DNA of 64,000 nucleotides from an uncultured Alphaproteobacteria bacterium (GTDB lineage: Bacteria; Pseudomonadota; Alphaproteobacteria; Rs-D84): positions 124,001 to 188,000 of the forward strand of contig CALXWY010000003.1 of NCBI GenBank assembly GCA_944392535.1. Direction: 5' to 3'. The position numbers were made by a program, and so were the translations under genes. The notes beneath the pieces are model-generated. The model worked only from the letters and a program-made list of their open reading frames with translations, was not told where the DNA came from and made no database searches. Below, one piece after another: positions 54,084 to 62,948 of the stretch (position 1 is the stretch's first letter; each line of letters starts with the position of its first letter).

Positions 54084-54490
54084 CGTCGCATGTGCGATGA
54101 TGATTCTGAATCCGTTGCGGAATAGTCGTTTTGGACTGGGGGGCGGTACCCCACAGCTCCACCATTTTAAGATTCAGAAAAATGATTATAAATATACTGA
54201 CTGGCGCGGATTGTTTTCAGTACGTCAGGCGTGTGTTTATAATCATTTTTATGGGGCTGACATAGTTTCGACAGGCGCAGTAAAGGCAAATCGGGTGAAT
54301 CCGACATGGCGTCGTTAAAAGCCGAATAAAAACTGAATGGCGATAGAATCGCTGCGAACGACAATGTTCGCCTTGCAATGGCTGCCTAAATTGGCGTTTG
54401 GATGTAATCGGCAATTGTTGATTATATCCGTTTAGCCTATTGCGGGGCCCCTGGGGGTGCCCGGCAACAGAAACCCCCAGATTGATAATT
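54084..54490 (+). ncRNA. ssrA: Permuted two-piece tmRNA
   Basis: The gene is circularly permuted as in Alphaproteobacteria. The acceptor piece comes first and ends CAGCTCC-ACCA at about 54154-54164. An intervening segment follows. The coding piece then begins GGGGCTGACATAG at 54253. GGGGCTG and CAGCTCC make the 7-bp acceptor stem with a G-U pair at position 3, the alanine identity element. The tag reading frame is at 54354-54389: resume codon GCG, peptide ANDNVRLAMAA, stop TAA. A CTGGGGG/CCCCCAG hairpin (54451-54480) closes the 3' end. Exact mature ends are estimates. Confidence 0.9.
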
Positions 54491-54516
54491 TTTACAACTA
54501 ACAAAGGGCTGAAAAC

Positions 54517-54747
54517 ATGTTTGGAAAAGTGAAGAAAATATTTTTTACCGGTATCTTTGGGTTCTTGTATATTTCTTTTATCGCACAGATTGTCTATATT
54601 CTGGGTTGGGTGCCGGGGTTTGATACAAAATTAACCTATATGGGGCTGATTGCATTTGAATGGTTGGCGTTAATTGCGGCACGTTATCTGTCAAAACGGT
54701 CCAGCAGCAGCGCCCAGTACAACGGATATAACGGTCGTCGTCGTTAA
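54517..54747 (+). CDS. Small two-helix membrane protein, unknown
   Basis: 76 residues: membrane helices at about 8-30 and 40-57, and a basic Ser/Tyr/Arg tail (RSSSSAQYNGYNGRRR). Ribosome site AAAGGG. No family recognised. Followed by a terminator, so it is transcribed alone or with ssrA read-through. Confidence 0.65.
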   Translation: MFGKVKKIFFTGIFGFLYISFIAQIVYILGWVPGFDTKLTYMGLIAFEWLALIAARYLSKRSSSSAQYNGYNGRRR

Positions 54748-54775
54748 TAATTGTATTGTTCCGTGACGATTAATG

Positions 54776-54799
54776 GTTCCCGGAAACGGGAACTTTTTT
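54776..54799 (+). terminator. Intrinsic terminator
   Basis: GTTCCCG / CGGGAAC with loop GAAA and a T-run, after the small membrane-protein gene. Confidence 0.9.
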
Positions 54800-54844
54800 A
54801 TACCCTTGAAAAACAATAAAAAAATTCTTATATTTAGAAACGCT

Positions 54845-56602
54845 ATGAAGAATTATATTTTGCCTTTTCGTGATTTGGTTGTGCATCCGGGATTAACAGT
54901 TCCGGTGTATATTGATAATCCTATGTCGGTTGCATGTATAGAAAGTGCAACAAAATATAACCAAAAACTGGTTGTCACCGCACAACATACGTGGTCGTAT
55001 CCAACCAGCGCCACCGATATATATGATGTCGGTACAATTGGCGACATTGCCCAAGTATTACGATTACCGGATGGCACACTGCATGCAATAATTCGGACAA
55101 CAGATGTGGTGAAATTGTCTGATATTACGGTTGAAAATGGGCTGTTTATGGCCGAAACAACACCAATTGAAATTAACGACGACAGTAATTTTGAACAGAC
55201 AATCGCCCTGCGTGATAAAGTCGCTGAAAATATCCAGCAATTGGCTGGAACGCGAAAGTTCAAGGTTGATAAATTGCGTAATATCGTCCAGAACTATCCG
55301 ATGCCGGCGTTTATTGATTCTGTGATTCAAACAATTGAAATGGATACTGATGATGCGGTGCGGGTACTGTGTGCACCGTCGTGGCGCGAAAAGTTAATGT
55401 TGCTGTTGGAACAGGTTAACTTGATGGCCGAAACCGCAAAAATAGAAGAATCAATCAATCGGCGTATTCATCAACAGATGGAAAACGGGCGTCGCGAAGC
55501 GATTTTACAGGAAAAAATGCGCGCTATTCAGCGCGAAATGGGCGATGACAGCGAAGAAATGGATACCGAAAGTATTCGTAAACGTATTGAAAAATCGGCA
55601 ATGCCAAATGACGCCAAAGAAAAAGCGTTGTCAGAATGGAAACGTATGCGCACCATGTCGCCAATGTCAAACGAAGGGGGATTGTTAAAAACATATCTGG
55701 ACGAACTGTTGGCCATGCCGTGGGGGAAATCAGACACTGCGCCAATTGATTTGAAATCTGCACGTGCGGTGTTGGATTCGCAACATTCGGGAATGCAATC
55801 TGTCAAAGAACGCATACTGGAACATATTGCCGTAATGAAAAAAACGGGCGGCAACCAGGGCAGTATCCTGTGCTTTGTTGGTGCGCCGGGCGTTGGTAAA
55901 ACGTCGCTGTGTAAATCAATCGCGGATGCGTTGGGACGCAAGTATCAACGTATATCGTTGGGCGGTATATCTGATGAAGCGCATTTCCGCGGACATCGCA
56001 AGACGTATATCGGTGCCCAAACGGGGCGTATTATGGATGCGTTAAAACGGTGCAAGGCAAATAATCCGGTCATTGTGCTGGACGAAATTGACAAGATGGG
56101 GCGCGATTGGCGCGGCGATCCAGAATCGGCGTTGTTGGAAATTCTGGACCCGGAACAGAACAAGTCTTTCCGTGACCATTATTTGGAAGTTGATTTTGAC
56201 CTGTCAAACGTATTGTTCATTGCAACAGCAAACAGTTTGAACATGTCCAATGCACTGAAAGACCGTATGGAAATTATTGAAATCCCGGGGTACAGCGAAG
56301 ATGATAAAGTTCAAATTGCACGTGAACATTTAATCGCACGTGCCGCGCATGACACGGGATGGAATCCAGACAACATTATCATCAGTGATGACGCACTGCG
56401 GCATATTATCCGTAACTATACATCTGAACAAGGTGTGCGTGAATTGCAACGTGAATTAACCGCACTGTTGCGTCGGACATTGCTGGAACATGATGGTGAA
56501 GATGTTAAAACAGAATTTACCGAACAGAAAATTGATGAATTGTTGGCAATGCGTCATTCGGCTGTGTTGGCAAAACGTATCGGTTTTGGATTGCGCGCAT
56601 AA
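54845..56602 (+). CDS. Lon-type AAA+ protein lacking the protease domain
   Basis: Start at 54845 (MKNYILPFRDLVVHPG), where Lon proteins begin; 585 residues against about 780-800 for Lon. Present: the N-terminal substrate-binding domain, coiled coil, and AAA+ module with Walker A GAPGVGKTS, Walker B VIVLDEIDKMG, the YIGAQTGRIMDALK pore region and sensor/lid with EQGVRELQREL. Absent: the whole C-terminal peptidase with the PKDGPSAG Ser-Lys dyad. The reading frame stops cleanly after the lid and tsaB starts 18 bp later, leaving no remnant. Probably an ATP-driven unfoldase or DNA-binding chaperone. Confidence 0.9.
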   Translation: MKNYILPFRDLVVHPGLTVPVYIDNPMSVACIESATKYNQKLVVTAQHTWSYPTSATDIYDVGTIGDIAQVLRLPDGTLHAIIRTTDVVKLSDITVENGLFMAETTPIEINDDSNFEQTIALRDKVAENIQQLAGTRKFKVDKLRNIVQNYPMPAFIDSVIQTIEMDTDDAVRVLCAPSWREKLMLLLEQVNLMAETAKIEESINRRIHQQMENGRREAILQEKMRAIQREMGDDSEEMDTESIRKRIEKSAMPNDAKEKALSEWKRMRTMSPMSNEGGLLKTYLDELLAMPWGKSDTAPIDLKSARAVLDSQHSGMQSVKERILEHIAVMKKTGGNQGSILCFVGAPGVGKTSLCKSIADALGRKYQRISLGGISDEAHFRGHRKTYIGAQTGRIMDALKRCKANNPVIVLDEIDKMGRDWRGDPESALLEILDPEQNKSFRDHYLEVDFDLSNVLFIATANSLNMSNALKDRMEIIEIPGYSEDDKVQIAREHLIARAAHDTGWNPDNIIISDDALRHIIRNYTSEQGVRELQRELTALLRRTLLEHDGEDVKTEFTEQKIDELLAMRHSAVLAKRIGFGLRA

Positions 56603-56619
56603 ACAAGGGATGGTGTAAT

Positions 56620-57162
56620 ATGATTCTGGTTATAAACACATCTGGGGTCGGATTGGAATTTGTGCTGGATGATAAATACAAACATGTTGATACAGAAAAA
56701 CAATCTGTGGAATTGCCGGCGGCGTGTGCGGATTTTTTAACCGCATGTGGTGCCAAATGGTCGGATTTAACCGCAATCGGTGTCGTTGTTGGTCCGGGCA
56801 GTTTTACCGGAATTCGTTTGGGTATTGCGTATGCCAAAGGACTGGCGTTGGGGTTGAATATACCGTTGGTGCCGATAAACGCGTTTGAATTGTATTTGCA
56901 TGATGCCCCAGATGCATTTGTCGCAATTGATTCGGGGCGTGGGGATTTTTTTGTTGCATCACAGACGTTGGCACCATGCACCATGACAATTGATGATGTT
57001 GAAACAAAACAAATGGAATGCCCGCGTACAGTTGGGCACAAGCCATTTAATCTGGGTAATGCTGTTAAAATTGTTTCAGAAAAATTAAATTCTGGTGTAA
57101 ATGAACCGGTGGTGCCGATGTATTTGCGCCCCAGTTATGCGGAACAGAACAAAAATTGTTAA
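56620..57162 (+). CDS. tsaB: t6A synthesis protein TsaB
   Basis: 180 residues of the ASKHA fold that stabilises TsaD in the threonylcarbamoyl transferase complex. Motifs ILVINTSG, VVVGPGSFTGIRLGIAYAKGLALG and IDSGRGDFFV. Metal and nucleotide residues are reduced, as usual for TsaB. Overlaps rimI by seven bases, the common tsaB-rimI pairing. Confidence 0.93.
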   Translation: MILVINTSGVGLEFVLDDKYKHVDTEKQSVELPAACADFLTACGAKWSDLTAIGVVVGPGSFTGIRLGIAYAKGLALGLNIPLVPINAFELYLHDAPDAFVAIDSGRGDFFVASQTLAPCTMTIDDVETKQMECPRTVGHKPFNLGNAVKIVSEKLNSGVNEPVVPMYLRPSYAEQNKNC

Positions 57163-57542
57163 ACGATTTAGAAAATCTTCATAAACTTTGCTTTCCGAAC
57201 AAGCCTTGGTCGGCGACAGATTTTGCAGATTTGAAAAAATCCGGATGTGACATTATCGCCAGCCAAAATGGATTTATCGTTTGGCGCGTTGTTACCGACG
57301 AAGCGGAAATAATTACCGTTGGTGTTCATCCGAATGCGCGCAGGACCGGAATCGCGTCTGCGATGTTGGTTTTGGTGGAAAACGATGCAAAAAAACGTGG
57401 CGCAAAAAAAATATTTTTGGAAGTTGCGGAAAATAACACCCCTGCCCGTGTGATGTATAAAAATAATGGATATACACAAATTGGTGTGCGCCCAAAATAT
57501 TATGATGGCATTGATGCAATTTTAATGGAAAAGATTCTGTAA
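57156..57542 (+). CDS. rimI: Ribosomal-protein-alanine N-acetyltransferase RimI
   Basis: 128-residue GNAT acetyltransferase: acetyl-CoA site VGVHPNARRTGIASAML (R-x-x-G-x-A), motif B FLEVAENNTPARVMYKNNGY. Acetylates the N-terminus of S18. The start is a TTG overlapping the tsaB stop. Confidence 0.9.
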   Translation: MLNDLENLHKLCFPNKPWSATDFADLKKSGCDIIASQNGFIVWRVVTDEAEIITVGVHPNARRTGIASAMLVLVENDAKKRGAKKIFLEVAENNTPARVMYKNNGYTQIGVRPKYYDGIDAILMEKIL

Positions 57543-57544
57543 AA

Positions 57545-58816
57545 CTATTGGTTCGTCACAAAATCTAGAACGCGATTATCAAAAATAACGTCACAGGCGC
57601 GCAACGGTGCGGCAATGTGCATATCAGACGCACTGCGTGTGCGCGATAATGCAACATATGTTTGACCGTGTGCAAATGCACCACGTGAAATATCAACAAT
57701 CACCGCATCCAATGTTTTACCCTGGGCTTTGTGGATTGTCATCGCGTACCCCAGGTTTAATGGAAATTGCCTGAAACTGCCGACTTCATTTTCCATCAAT
57801 CGGTCGTTTTCATCACGCGTGTATTCAATCTTTTGCCATTTTTCTGGACGTACAGACACAACGTCGTGCGATTTATTTAACAATTCAACCGTAATTTCGC
57901 GTGACGCCAGGCGGCGTACAATTCCCATTGAACCATTGTGCCATTTGTCCCCATTCTTTACAAATACAACCAATGCGCCAACTTTCAGTATCAAATTCAT
58001 TGGCGCCGGCACATCGCGTTCGGAAAACGTTCCCGCCAGTTCCCCAGTGTACATAATTTCTGGGGCGTTTATCTGTGCCAGACGCGATGCATTTATTCGT
58101 TCGGCAACCGCACGAAAAGGCGTTATTATTACCGCATTTTCACGGCGCGATGTATCAGAAATCTGGCAGTGATTAAAGAATTCCAACGCCCCAATATCGT
58201 TATTACGCAAACGACGCAGGTTTTCCAATAAATCTGCATCGCTTTGGCGATACACTAAATCAAAATCATATCGTACAAATTTTGCACGTTGGTATACGTT
58301 CGCATCAAAAAAATATGCGTTATCGTGTCCATATTCTGTACGATAATATTCCATGGCGTCACGTGTAATAACCGGCGGTAATTGAAACAAATCACCAATT
58401 GCAACGACTTGCAGTCCCCCAAATGGTTCATTATTATGTCGTGCGGTGCGCGCCAATATATCAATTGCATCCAGTAAATCTGGGGCAACCATTGATATTT
58501 CATCAATAATTAATACATCGGCCGCGTTTAATATATTGCGTGGCTTGGCCTTTAATTTCAGCAATTCCGGCATAATAAAGTCACGCGGTTGAATTTGGAA
58601 CAGTGAATGGATTGTTTGCCCCCCAACATTTAATGCCGATACCGCGGTTGGACATGCGCATATAATACGCTTTCTGGATGCGGTTTTCAAATAATTCACA
58701 AATGTTGATTTTCCGGTTCCGGCCTGGCCTAATATCAGCAAGTTTGAATTCGTGCGTTCAATTGTATTAAACGCCGCCATTTGAATATCACTTAAAATCT
58801 GGACCAATTCTGACAT
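57545..58816 (-). CDS. PIF1/RecD2-like superfamily 1B helicase
   Basis: 423 residues from the ATG at 58816 (MSELVQILSDIQ); the longer frame adds a hydrophobic stretch without support. Walker A GQAGTGKSTF, Walker B LIIDEISMV, GDLFQLPPV (motif III), the YRQSD motif IV, and the Pif1-type ending GYAMTIHKAQGKTLDAV with YVALSRTRS. 5'-3' DNA helicase; probably resolves G4 or stalled forks. Common as an accessory gene in reduced genomes. Confidence 0.88.
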   Translation of the reverse strand: MSELVQILSDIQMAAFNTIERTNSNLLILGQAGTGKSTFVNYLKTASRKRIICACPTAVSALNVGGQTIHSLFQIQPRDFIMPELLKLKAKPRNILNAADVLIIDEISMVAPDLLDAIDILARTARHNNEPFGGLQVVAIGDLFQLPPVITRDAMEYYRTEYGHDNAYFFDANVYQRAKFVRYDFDLVYRQSDADLLENLRRLRNNDIGALEFFNHCQISDTSRRENAVIITPFRAVAERINASRLAQINAPEIMYTGELAGTFSERDVPAPMNLILKVGALVVFVKNGDKWHNGSMGIVRRLASREITVELLNKSHDVVSVRPEKWQKIEYTRDENDRLMENEVGSFRQFPLNLGYAMTIHKAQGKTLDAVIVDISRGAFAHGQTYVALSRTRSASDMHIAAPLRACDVIFDNRVLDFVTNQ

Positions 58817-58873
58817 AATGTCATAATGCTGGCACAACAGAGATAAAAAATAAAGCACATAAATAAAAAATAC

Positions 58874-58901
58874 TTGCAACAAATTACAAATAATATATAA
58901 T
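58874..58901 (+). promoter_or_regulatory. tRNA-Met promoter
   Basis: TTGCAA and TATAAT with 16-bp spacing, about 9 bp before the tRNA 5' end. Confidence 0.85.
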
Positions 58902-58910
58902 TGCGCCTGT

Positions 58911-58987
58911 GGGTTAGTAGCTCAGTTGGTTAGAGCGGAGCGCTCATAACGCTTTGGTCGTGGGTTCAAGTCCTACCTAACCCACCA
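58911..58987 (+). tRNA. tRNA-Met (CAT), elongator type or Ile2
   Basis: 77 nt with encoded CCA: acceptor GGGTTAG/CTAACCC, anticodon loop CTCATAA (CAT), T-loop TTCAAGT. The first pair is G-C, so it is not the initiator (which would begin C-A). Whether it is elongator Met or lysidine-modified Ile2 cannot be settled from sequence alone. Confidence 0.9.
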
Positions 58988-58991
58988 AGAT

Positions 58992-59020
58992 AAAAACGGG
59001 GGTTATACCCCGTTTTTTTT
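58992..59020. terminator. Terminator of tRNA-Met
   Basis: AAAACGGGG / CCCCGTTTT with a short loop and T8. Its T-run reaches the stop codon of the convergent XRE gene B. Confidence 0.9.
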
Positions 59021-59249
59021 AATGTTTACGCTTTGTATTATGTCGTGCAGCCAGCATTACCATGCCATGATGTGCGATTTTTTCCAATACTGATTCTGGA
59101 ATTAATCGTTTGCCACTTTCGTATCGGGTCAAATCACGACGTGATATCCCCATAATTCGGGACATTTCATGACGTTTTATATGCGCACATTTACGTGCAC
59201 GACGTATTATTTGACCATAGTATGCATTATCAACCAATACAACAGACAT
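59019..59249 (-). CDS. XRE-family HTH regulator, cassette B
   Basis: 76 residues, differing from the 50.4-kb copy only at residue 60 (His for Tyr) and the last residue (His for Tyr). Same helix-turn-helix and same leader RNA design. Placed immediately after the tRNA-Met terminator, as cassette A follows tRNA-Arg. The promoter seen in A is not conserved here, so this copy may be silent or driven from elsewhere. Confidence 0.85.
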   Translation of the reverse strand: MSVVLVDNAYYGQIIRRARKCAHIKRHEMSRIMGISRRDLTRYESGKRLIPESVLEKIAHHGMVMLAARHNTKRKH

Positions 59250-59277
59250 TGTTTATTCCCCCCATATGTTTTGTTAA

Positions 59278-59434
59278 ACAAAATACCGCCGTGATTAAGG
59301 GCGGTTGGAGGCTAGAAACTATTCAAACGGATAGTGTTGCTTATTTGTATATTCGCAACCCTCCAACCCATGTTGGAGTGTTTGTTTGAAGAGGCTTTCT
59401 AGACCCCGCATCGGTAATCAGCCAATGCAAGGCG
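59278..59434 (-). ncRNA. Structured RNA copy B: leader of XRE regulator B
   Basis: Aligns base for base with copy A except in the nested helices, where changes are compensated. P1 is CTAGAAA/TTTCTAG instead of CTCAAA/TTTGAG. P2 is TTCAAAC/GTTTGAA instead of TTAAAGG/CCTTTAA (three paired substitutions). P3, P4, the 9-bp pseudoknot and the terminator-like hairpin are identical to A. Confidence 0.75.
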
Positions 59435-59537
59435 TATTGTTGCATATATTCAGCAAAAATTCCAGTAATAAAAAATTATTCTTTTTTTGTAAATAATGTG
59501 GTTGCCCTGGGGGCGATTTTTTTGCTAATGTCGTGGC

Positions 59538-62500
59538 ATGGAAAACCAATTTGTTCATCTTCGCACGCATTCGCGATTTTCTGTTGGTGCCGGCACCATG
59601 AAAATCAAGGACATCCCAGAATTATGCCACGCAAACAATATGTCGGCATGTGCACTGACCGATACGAATTTAATGTCTGGGTGTGCTGAATTTTCTGATC
59701 TTATGCCGAAAAACAAACTGCAACCCATCATTGGTACAGAAATAACATTGAACCAACATAATGCAGATCCCAAAATATTGCGAACAAATGCACTGTCGCG
59801 CGTCGTTTTGTTGGCACAAAATCATGATGGATATTTGAACTTGTGCGAACTTAGCCGTATTATGTACATGCGTACAGAAAATCATCACTTGGGACCATAT
59901 ATCACATTTGACGAATTGGCATCACACAGCAATGGATTAATTTGTCTGTCGGGTGCACATACCGGGCCAATTGGAATGGCAATATTAAACAACCAAGATT
60001 CGTTGGCCCGACAATACGCACAACAATTTTTGGATATTTTTGGCGACCGTTTCTATATGGAAATCCAGCGTCACGGTTTGGCCGACGAAATAAAAACAGA
60101 ACCAGATTTCTTGAAAATCGCGCTGGATTTGAATATACCACTGGTCGCAACAAATGATGTGGAATTTGCAAAAAATACTGATTATGAGGCCGAAGATGCA
60201 CTTAGTTGTATACTGGGCCAGACAAAAATAATTGACCCAGAACGCCCACGCAAATCATCTGAACAATATTTTAAGTCTGGGGCCGAAATGGCAGATTTGT
60301 TTTCTGATTTACCCGAAGCAATTGAAAACACCGTGGTAATCGCAAATCGCTGTGGTTTTATGGTGAATGTTCACGAAAAACCATTGTTGCCACGTTTTGG
60401 CGATGATTTGGAACAAGAATGCCAAATGCTGCGTAATAATACTATGTCCGGGTTGGCAAAAAAACTGGAACAACATGGAATAACAGATACGGCACCATAT
60501 TATGAACAGGCGGAATTTGAACTGGGGGTAATCATTAATATGGGATTCCCTGGGTACTTTCTGATTGTGGCCGATTATATTGATTGGTGTCGTCGCAATG
60601 ATATTATGACCGGGCCGGGCCGTGGGTCGGGTGCGGGTTCTATTGTTGCGTGGGCATTGGGAATTACGCACGTTAATCCATTACAGTATGGTTTGCTGTT
60701 TGAACGTTTTTTGAATCCTGATCGTATTTCTATGCCGGATTTTGACGTTGATTTTGAGCCAACTGGAATAGAACGCGTTTTGGCATATATTTGCGATAAA
60801 TATGGGCACGATTCAGTGTGTCGCATTATCACGTTTGGCAGTTTACAGGCCCGTGGTGCAATTCGCGATATTGGCCGCGTGTACGGAATTCCATATTCTA
60901 AATCAGACCGATTTTCAAAACTGATTCCCCAGGATGCAAAAACATTAAAAGATGCGGTTGACGCGTCCCCAGAAATTCAATCGGTAATGCAAACAGATGA
61001 AGATATGAACAAGGTCGTATCAATCGCCGAAGAATTAGAAGGCGCGTTGCGTAACCTGGGGCAACATGCATGCGGTGTTGTTATTGGCGACCGACCGACA
61101 ACAAAAATTGCACCGGTGTATCGCGACCCGGCAAATGCATTACCGTCATGCCAATTTGACGGTCATTATTTGGAATCAGCCGGATTAATTAAATTTGACT
61201 TTTTGGGGCTGGAAACTTTGGCCGTTTTGAAATACGCCATTAAGTTAATCCAGCAAACACGCGGGGTAAATATTGACCTGGATAAAATTCCAACAGATGA
61301 CCCAAAAACAATGAAGTTATGGCAATCTGGATTAACCGAAGGTATATTCCAATTTGATGCCCCGTTTGTTCAGCAAACTTTGCGCAAAATGCATCCAACC
61401 AGTTTCCTGGAAATATCGGCGTTAAATGCGTTGAACCGTCCTGGCCCGATTGCGTTCATTCCGCAATTCATCGCACGTATGCATGGCGAAGAAAAAGTTG
61501 AATATGTGCACCCGCGCGCAGAACCGATTCTGAAAGAAACATATGGAATTATTGTATATCAAGAACAGGTTATGCAACTGACCCGCGCGTTGGCCGGATT
61601 CACACGTGGACAATCTGATAACGTGCGTAAAGCCATGGGTAAAAAAATTGCCAAAATGTTGGATGAACTGGAAGGCAAATTTTATGACGGATGCGAAAAA
61701 GAACAAACATTAAATCGCGACCAAGCAAAACAATTATGGGAACAATTCAAAGAATTTGCCAAGTATGCGTTTAACAAATCGCACGCGGTTGCGTATTCAA
61801 TCGTTGCAAATCAATGTGCGTTCTTAAAAGCCAACTATACCCCAGAATTTTTGGCGGCATCTATGTCCAGTAATCTGAATGATACGGATCAATTGGCACT
61901 GTTTGTTGATGATGCAAAAATGAATTTTGGTATTCAAATCGTGCCACCAGATATCAATCAGAGTGAATCTTTGTTCACGGTGCGCAATGGAAAAATTATA
62001 TATGCATTGGCCGCAATCAAGGGTGTCGGAACCAGTGCCACAGACGCAATCGTCGCAGAACGAAACACAAACGGAAAATTCAAAAACCTGACCGATTTTG
62101 CAAAGCGTTGTGCCCCAATTATAAACAAGCGCATTCTGGAAGCGTTTGCCAAGGTTGGTGTTCTGGATTCGCTGGAACCGAATCGTGCGGCGATATTTAT
62201 GAATGCCGATGCAATTTTGTCATATGCATCAAAGTCGCGGGATGGTTTGAATGCATTATCGCTGTTTGCAAATACTGTTGAAGACGATGTCGCCGAAGAC
62301 AGATTAAAAAAGAATTTGCCGAATACGCCGGCATGGAATTTCGCACAACGATTGGAAAACGAATTATCAGCATTGGGGTTTTATATATCGGCGCACCCGC
62401 TGGATCAATACAAGCATTTAATCAAACGGGCAAAACTGACCACCAGTGCAACATTGGTATCACTGGGCGACAGAAAGCCTGTGTACATTGCCGCAACCGT

Positions 62501-62948
62501 CAGTTCTTTTTCGCGGCGTCGTACCAAGACAGGCAAGGATATGATTACCATAAATGCATCCGACAGTTTTGGTAATATAGATGCGGTTGCATTTGGTCAA
62601 TCGGCCGCAGATTTTGCCCAGATATTGTCCACAGAAACATTGGTTTTAATATCAGGAAAAACATCATGCCGTGATGACCGGGTTTCTGTATTTGTGGATT
62701 CTATTATGCCACTGACACAATGGGTCGCAAAAATTGCAAAAAAGATAACATTGGATATTTATGATAAATCTGTTTTAGCGGCGGTAAAGAAATCTATTAC
62801 ATCATTACCGCATGGACCGACCCAGGTGGTTCTGAATTTACACGCATCGGACAAAGTGGCGGCAATGGCGTTACCTGGGGGGGTTGAGTTGGGTAATACA
62901 ACCGCCAGTGATTTTACTAATTTGGGAATAAGGGTTGAAATTGAATAA
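59538..62948 (+). CDS. dnaE: DNA polymerase III alpha subunit
   Basis: A 1,136-residue replicative polymerase of the DnaE1 type. N-terminal PHP domain (about 1-290) with metal ligands changed (HLRTHSRFS, TDTNLM), as in E. coli, so proofreading must come from a separate epsilon subunit. Palm Asp pair in PDFDVDF (about 400) and the third Asp in KFDFLG. GRGSGAGS binds the incoming dNTP. HhH, OB and C-terminal domains follow. Its stop overlaps the rsmH start. Confidence 0.97.
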   Translation: MENQFVHLRTHSRFSVGAGTMKIKDIPELCHANNMSACALTDTNLMSGCAEFSDLMPKNKLQPIIGTEITLNQHNADPKILRTNALSRVVLLAQNHDGYLNLCELSRIMYMRTENHHLGPYITFDELASHSNGLICLSGAHTGPIGMAILNNQDSLARQYAQQFLDIFGDRFYMEIQRHGLADEIKTEPDFLKIALDLNIPLVATNDVEFAKNTDYEAEDALSCILGQTKIIDPERPRKSSEQYFKSGAEMADLFSDLPEAIENTVVIANRCGFMVNVHEKPLLPRFGDDLEQECQMLRNNTMSGLAKKLEQHGITDTAPYYEQAEFELGVIINMGFPGYFLIVADYIDWCRRNDIMTGPGRGSGAGSIVAWALGITHVNPLQYGLLFERFLNPDRISMPDFDVDFEPTGIERVLAYICDKYGHDSVCRIITFGSLQARGAIRDIGRVYGIPYSKSDRFSKLIPQDAKTLKDAVDASPEIQSVMQTDEDMNKVVSIAEELEGALRNLGQHACGVVIGDRPTTKIAPVYRDPANALPSCQFDGHYLESAGLIKFDFLGLETLAVLKYAIKLIQQTRGVNIDLDKIPTDDPKTMKLWQSGLTEGIFQFDAPFVQQTLRKMHPTSFLEISALNALNRPGPIAFIPQFIARMHGEEKVEYVHPRAEPILKETYGIIVYQEQVMQLTRALAGFTRGQSDNVRKAMGKKIAKMLDELEGKFYDGCEKEQTLNRDQAKQLWEQFKEFAKYAFNKSHAVAYSIVANQCAFLKANYTPEFLAASMSSNLNDTDQLALFVDDAKMNFGIQIVPPDINQSESLFTVRNGKIIYALAAIKGVGTSATDAIVAERNTNGKFKNLTDFAKRCAPIINKRILEAFAKVGVLDSLEPNRAAIFMNADAILSYASKSRDGLNALSLFANTVEDDVAEDRLKKNLPNTPAWNFAQRLENELSALGFYISAHPLDQYKHLIKRAKLTTSATLVSLGDRKPVYIAATVSSFSRRRTKTGKDMITINASDSFGNIDAVAFGQSAADFAQILSTETLVLISGKTSCRDDRVSVFVDSIMPLTQWVAKIAKKITLDIYDKSVLAAVKKSITSLPHGPTQVVLNLHASDKVAAMALPGGVELGNTTASDFTNLGIRVEIE

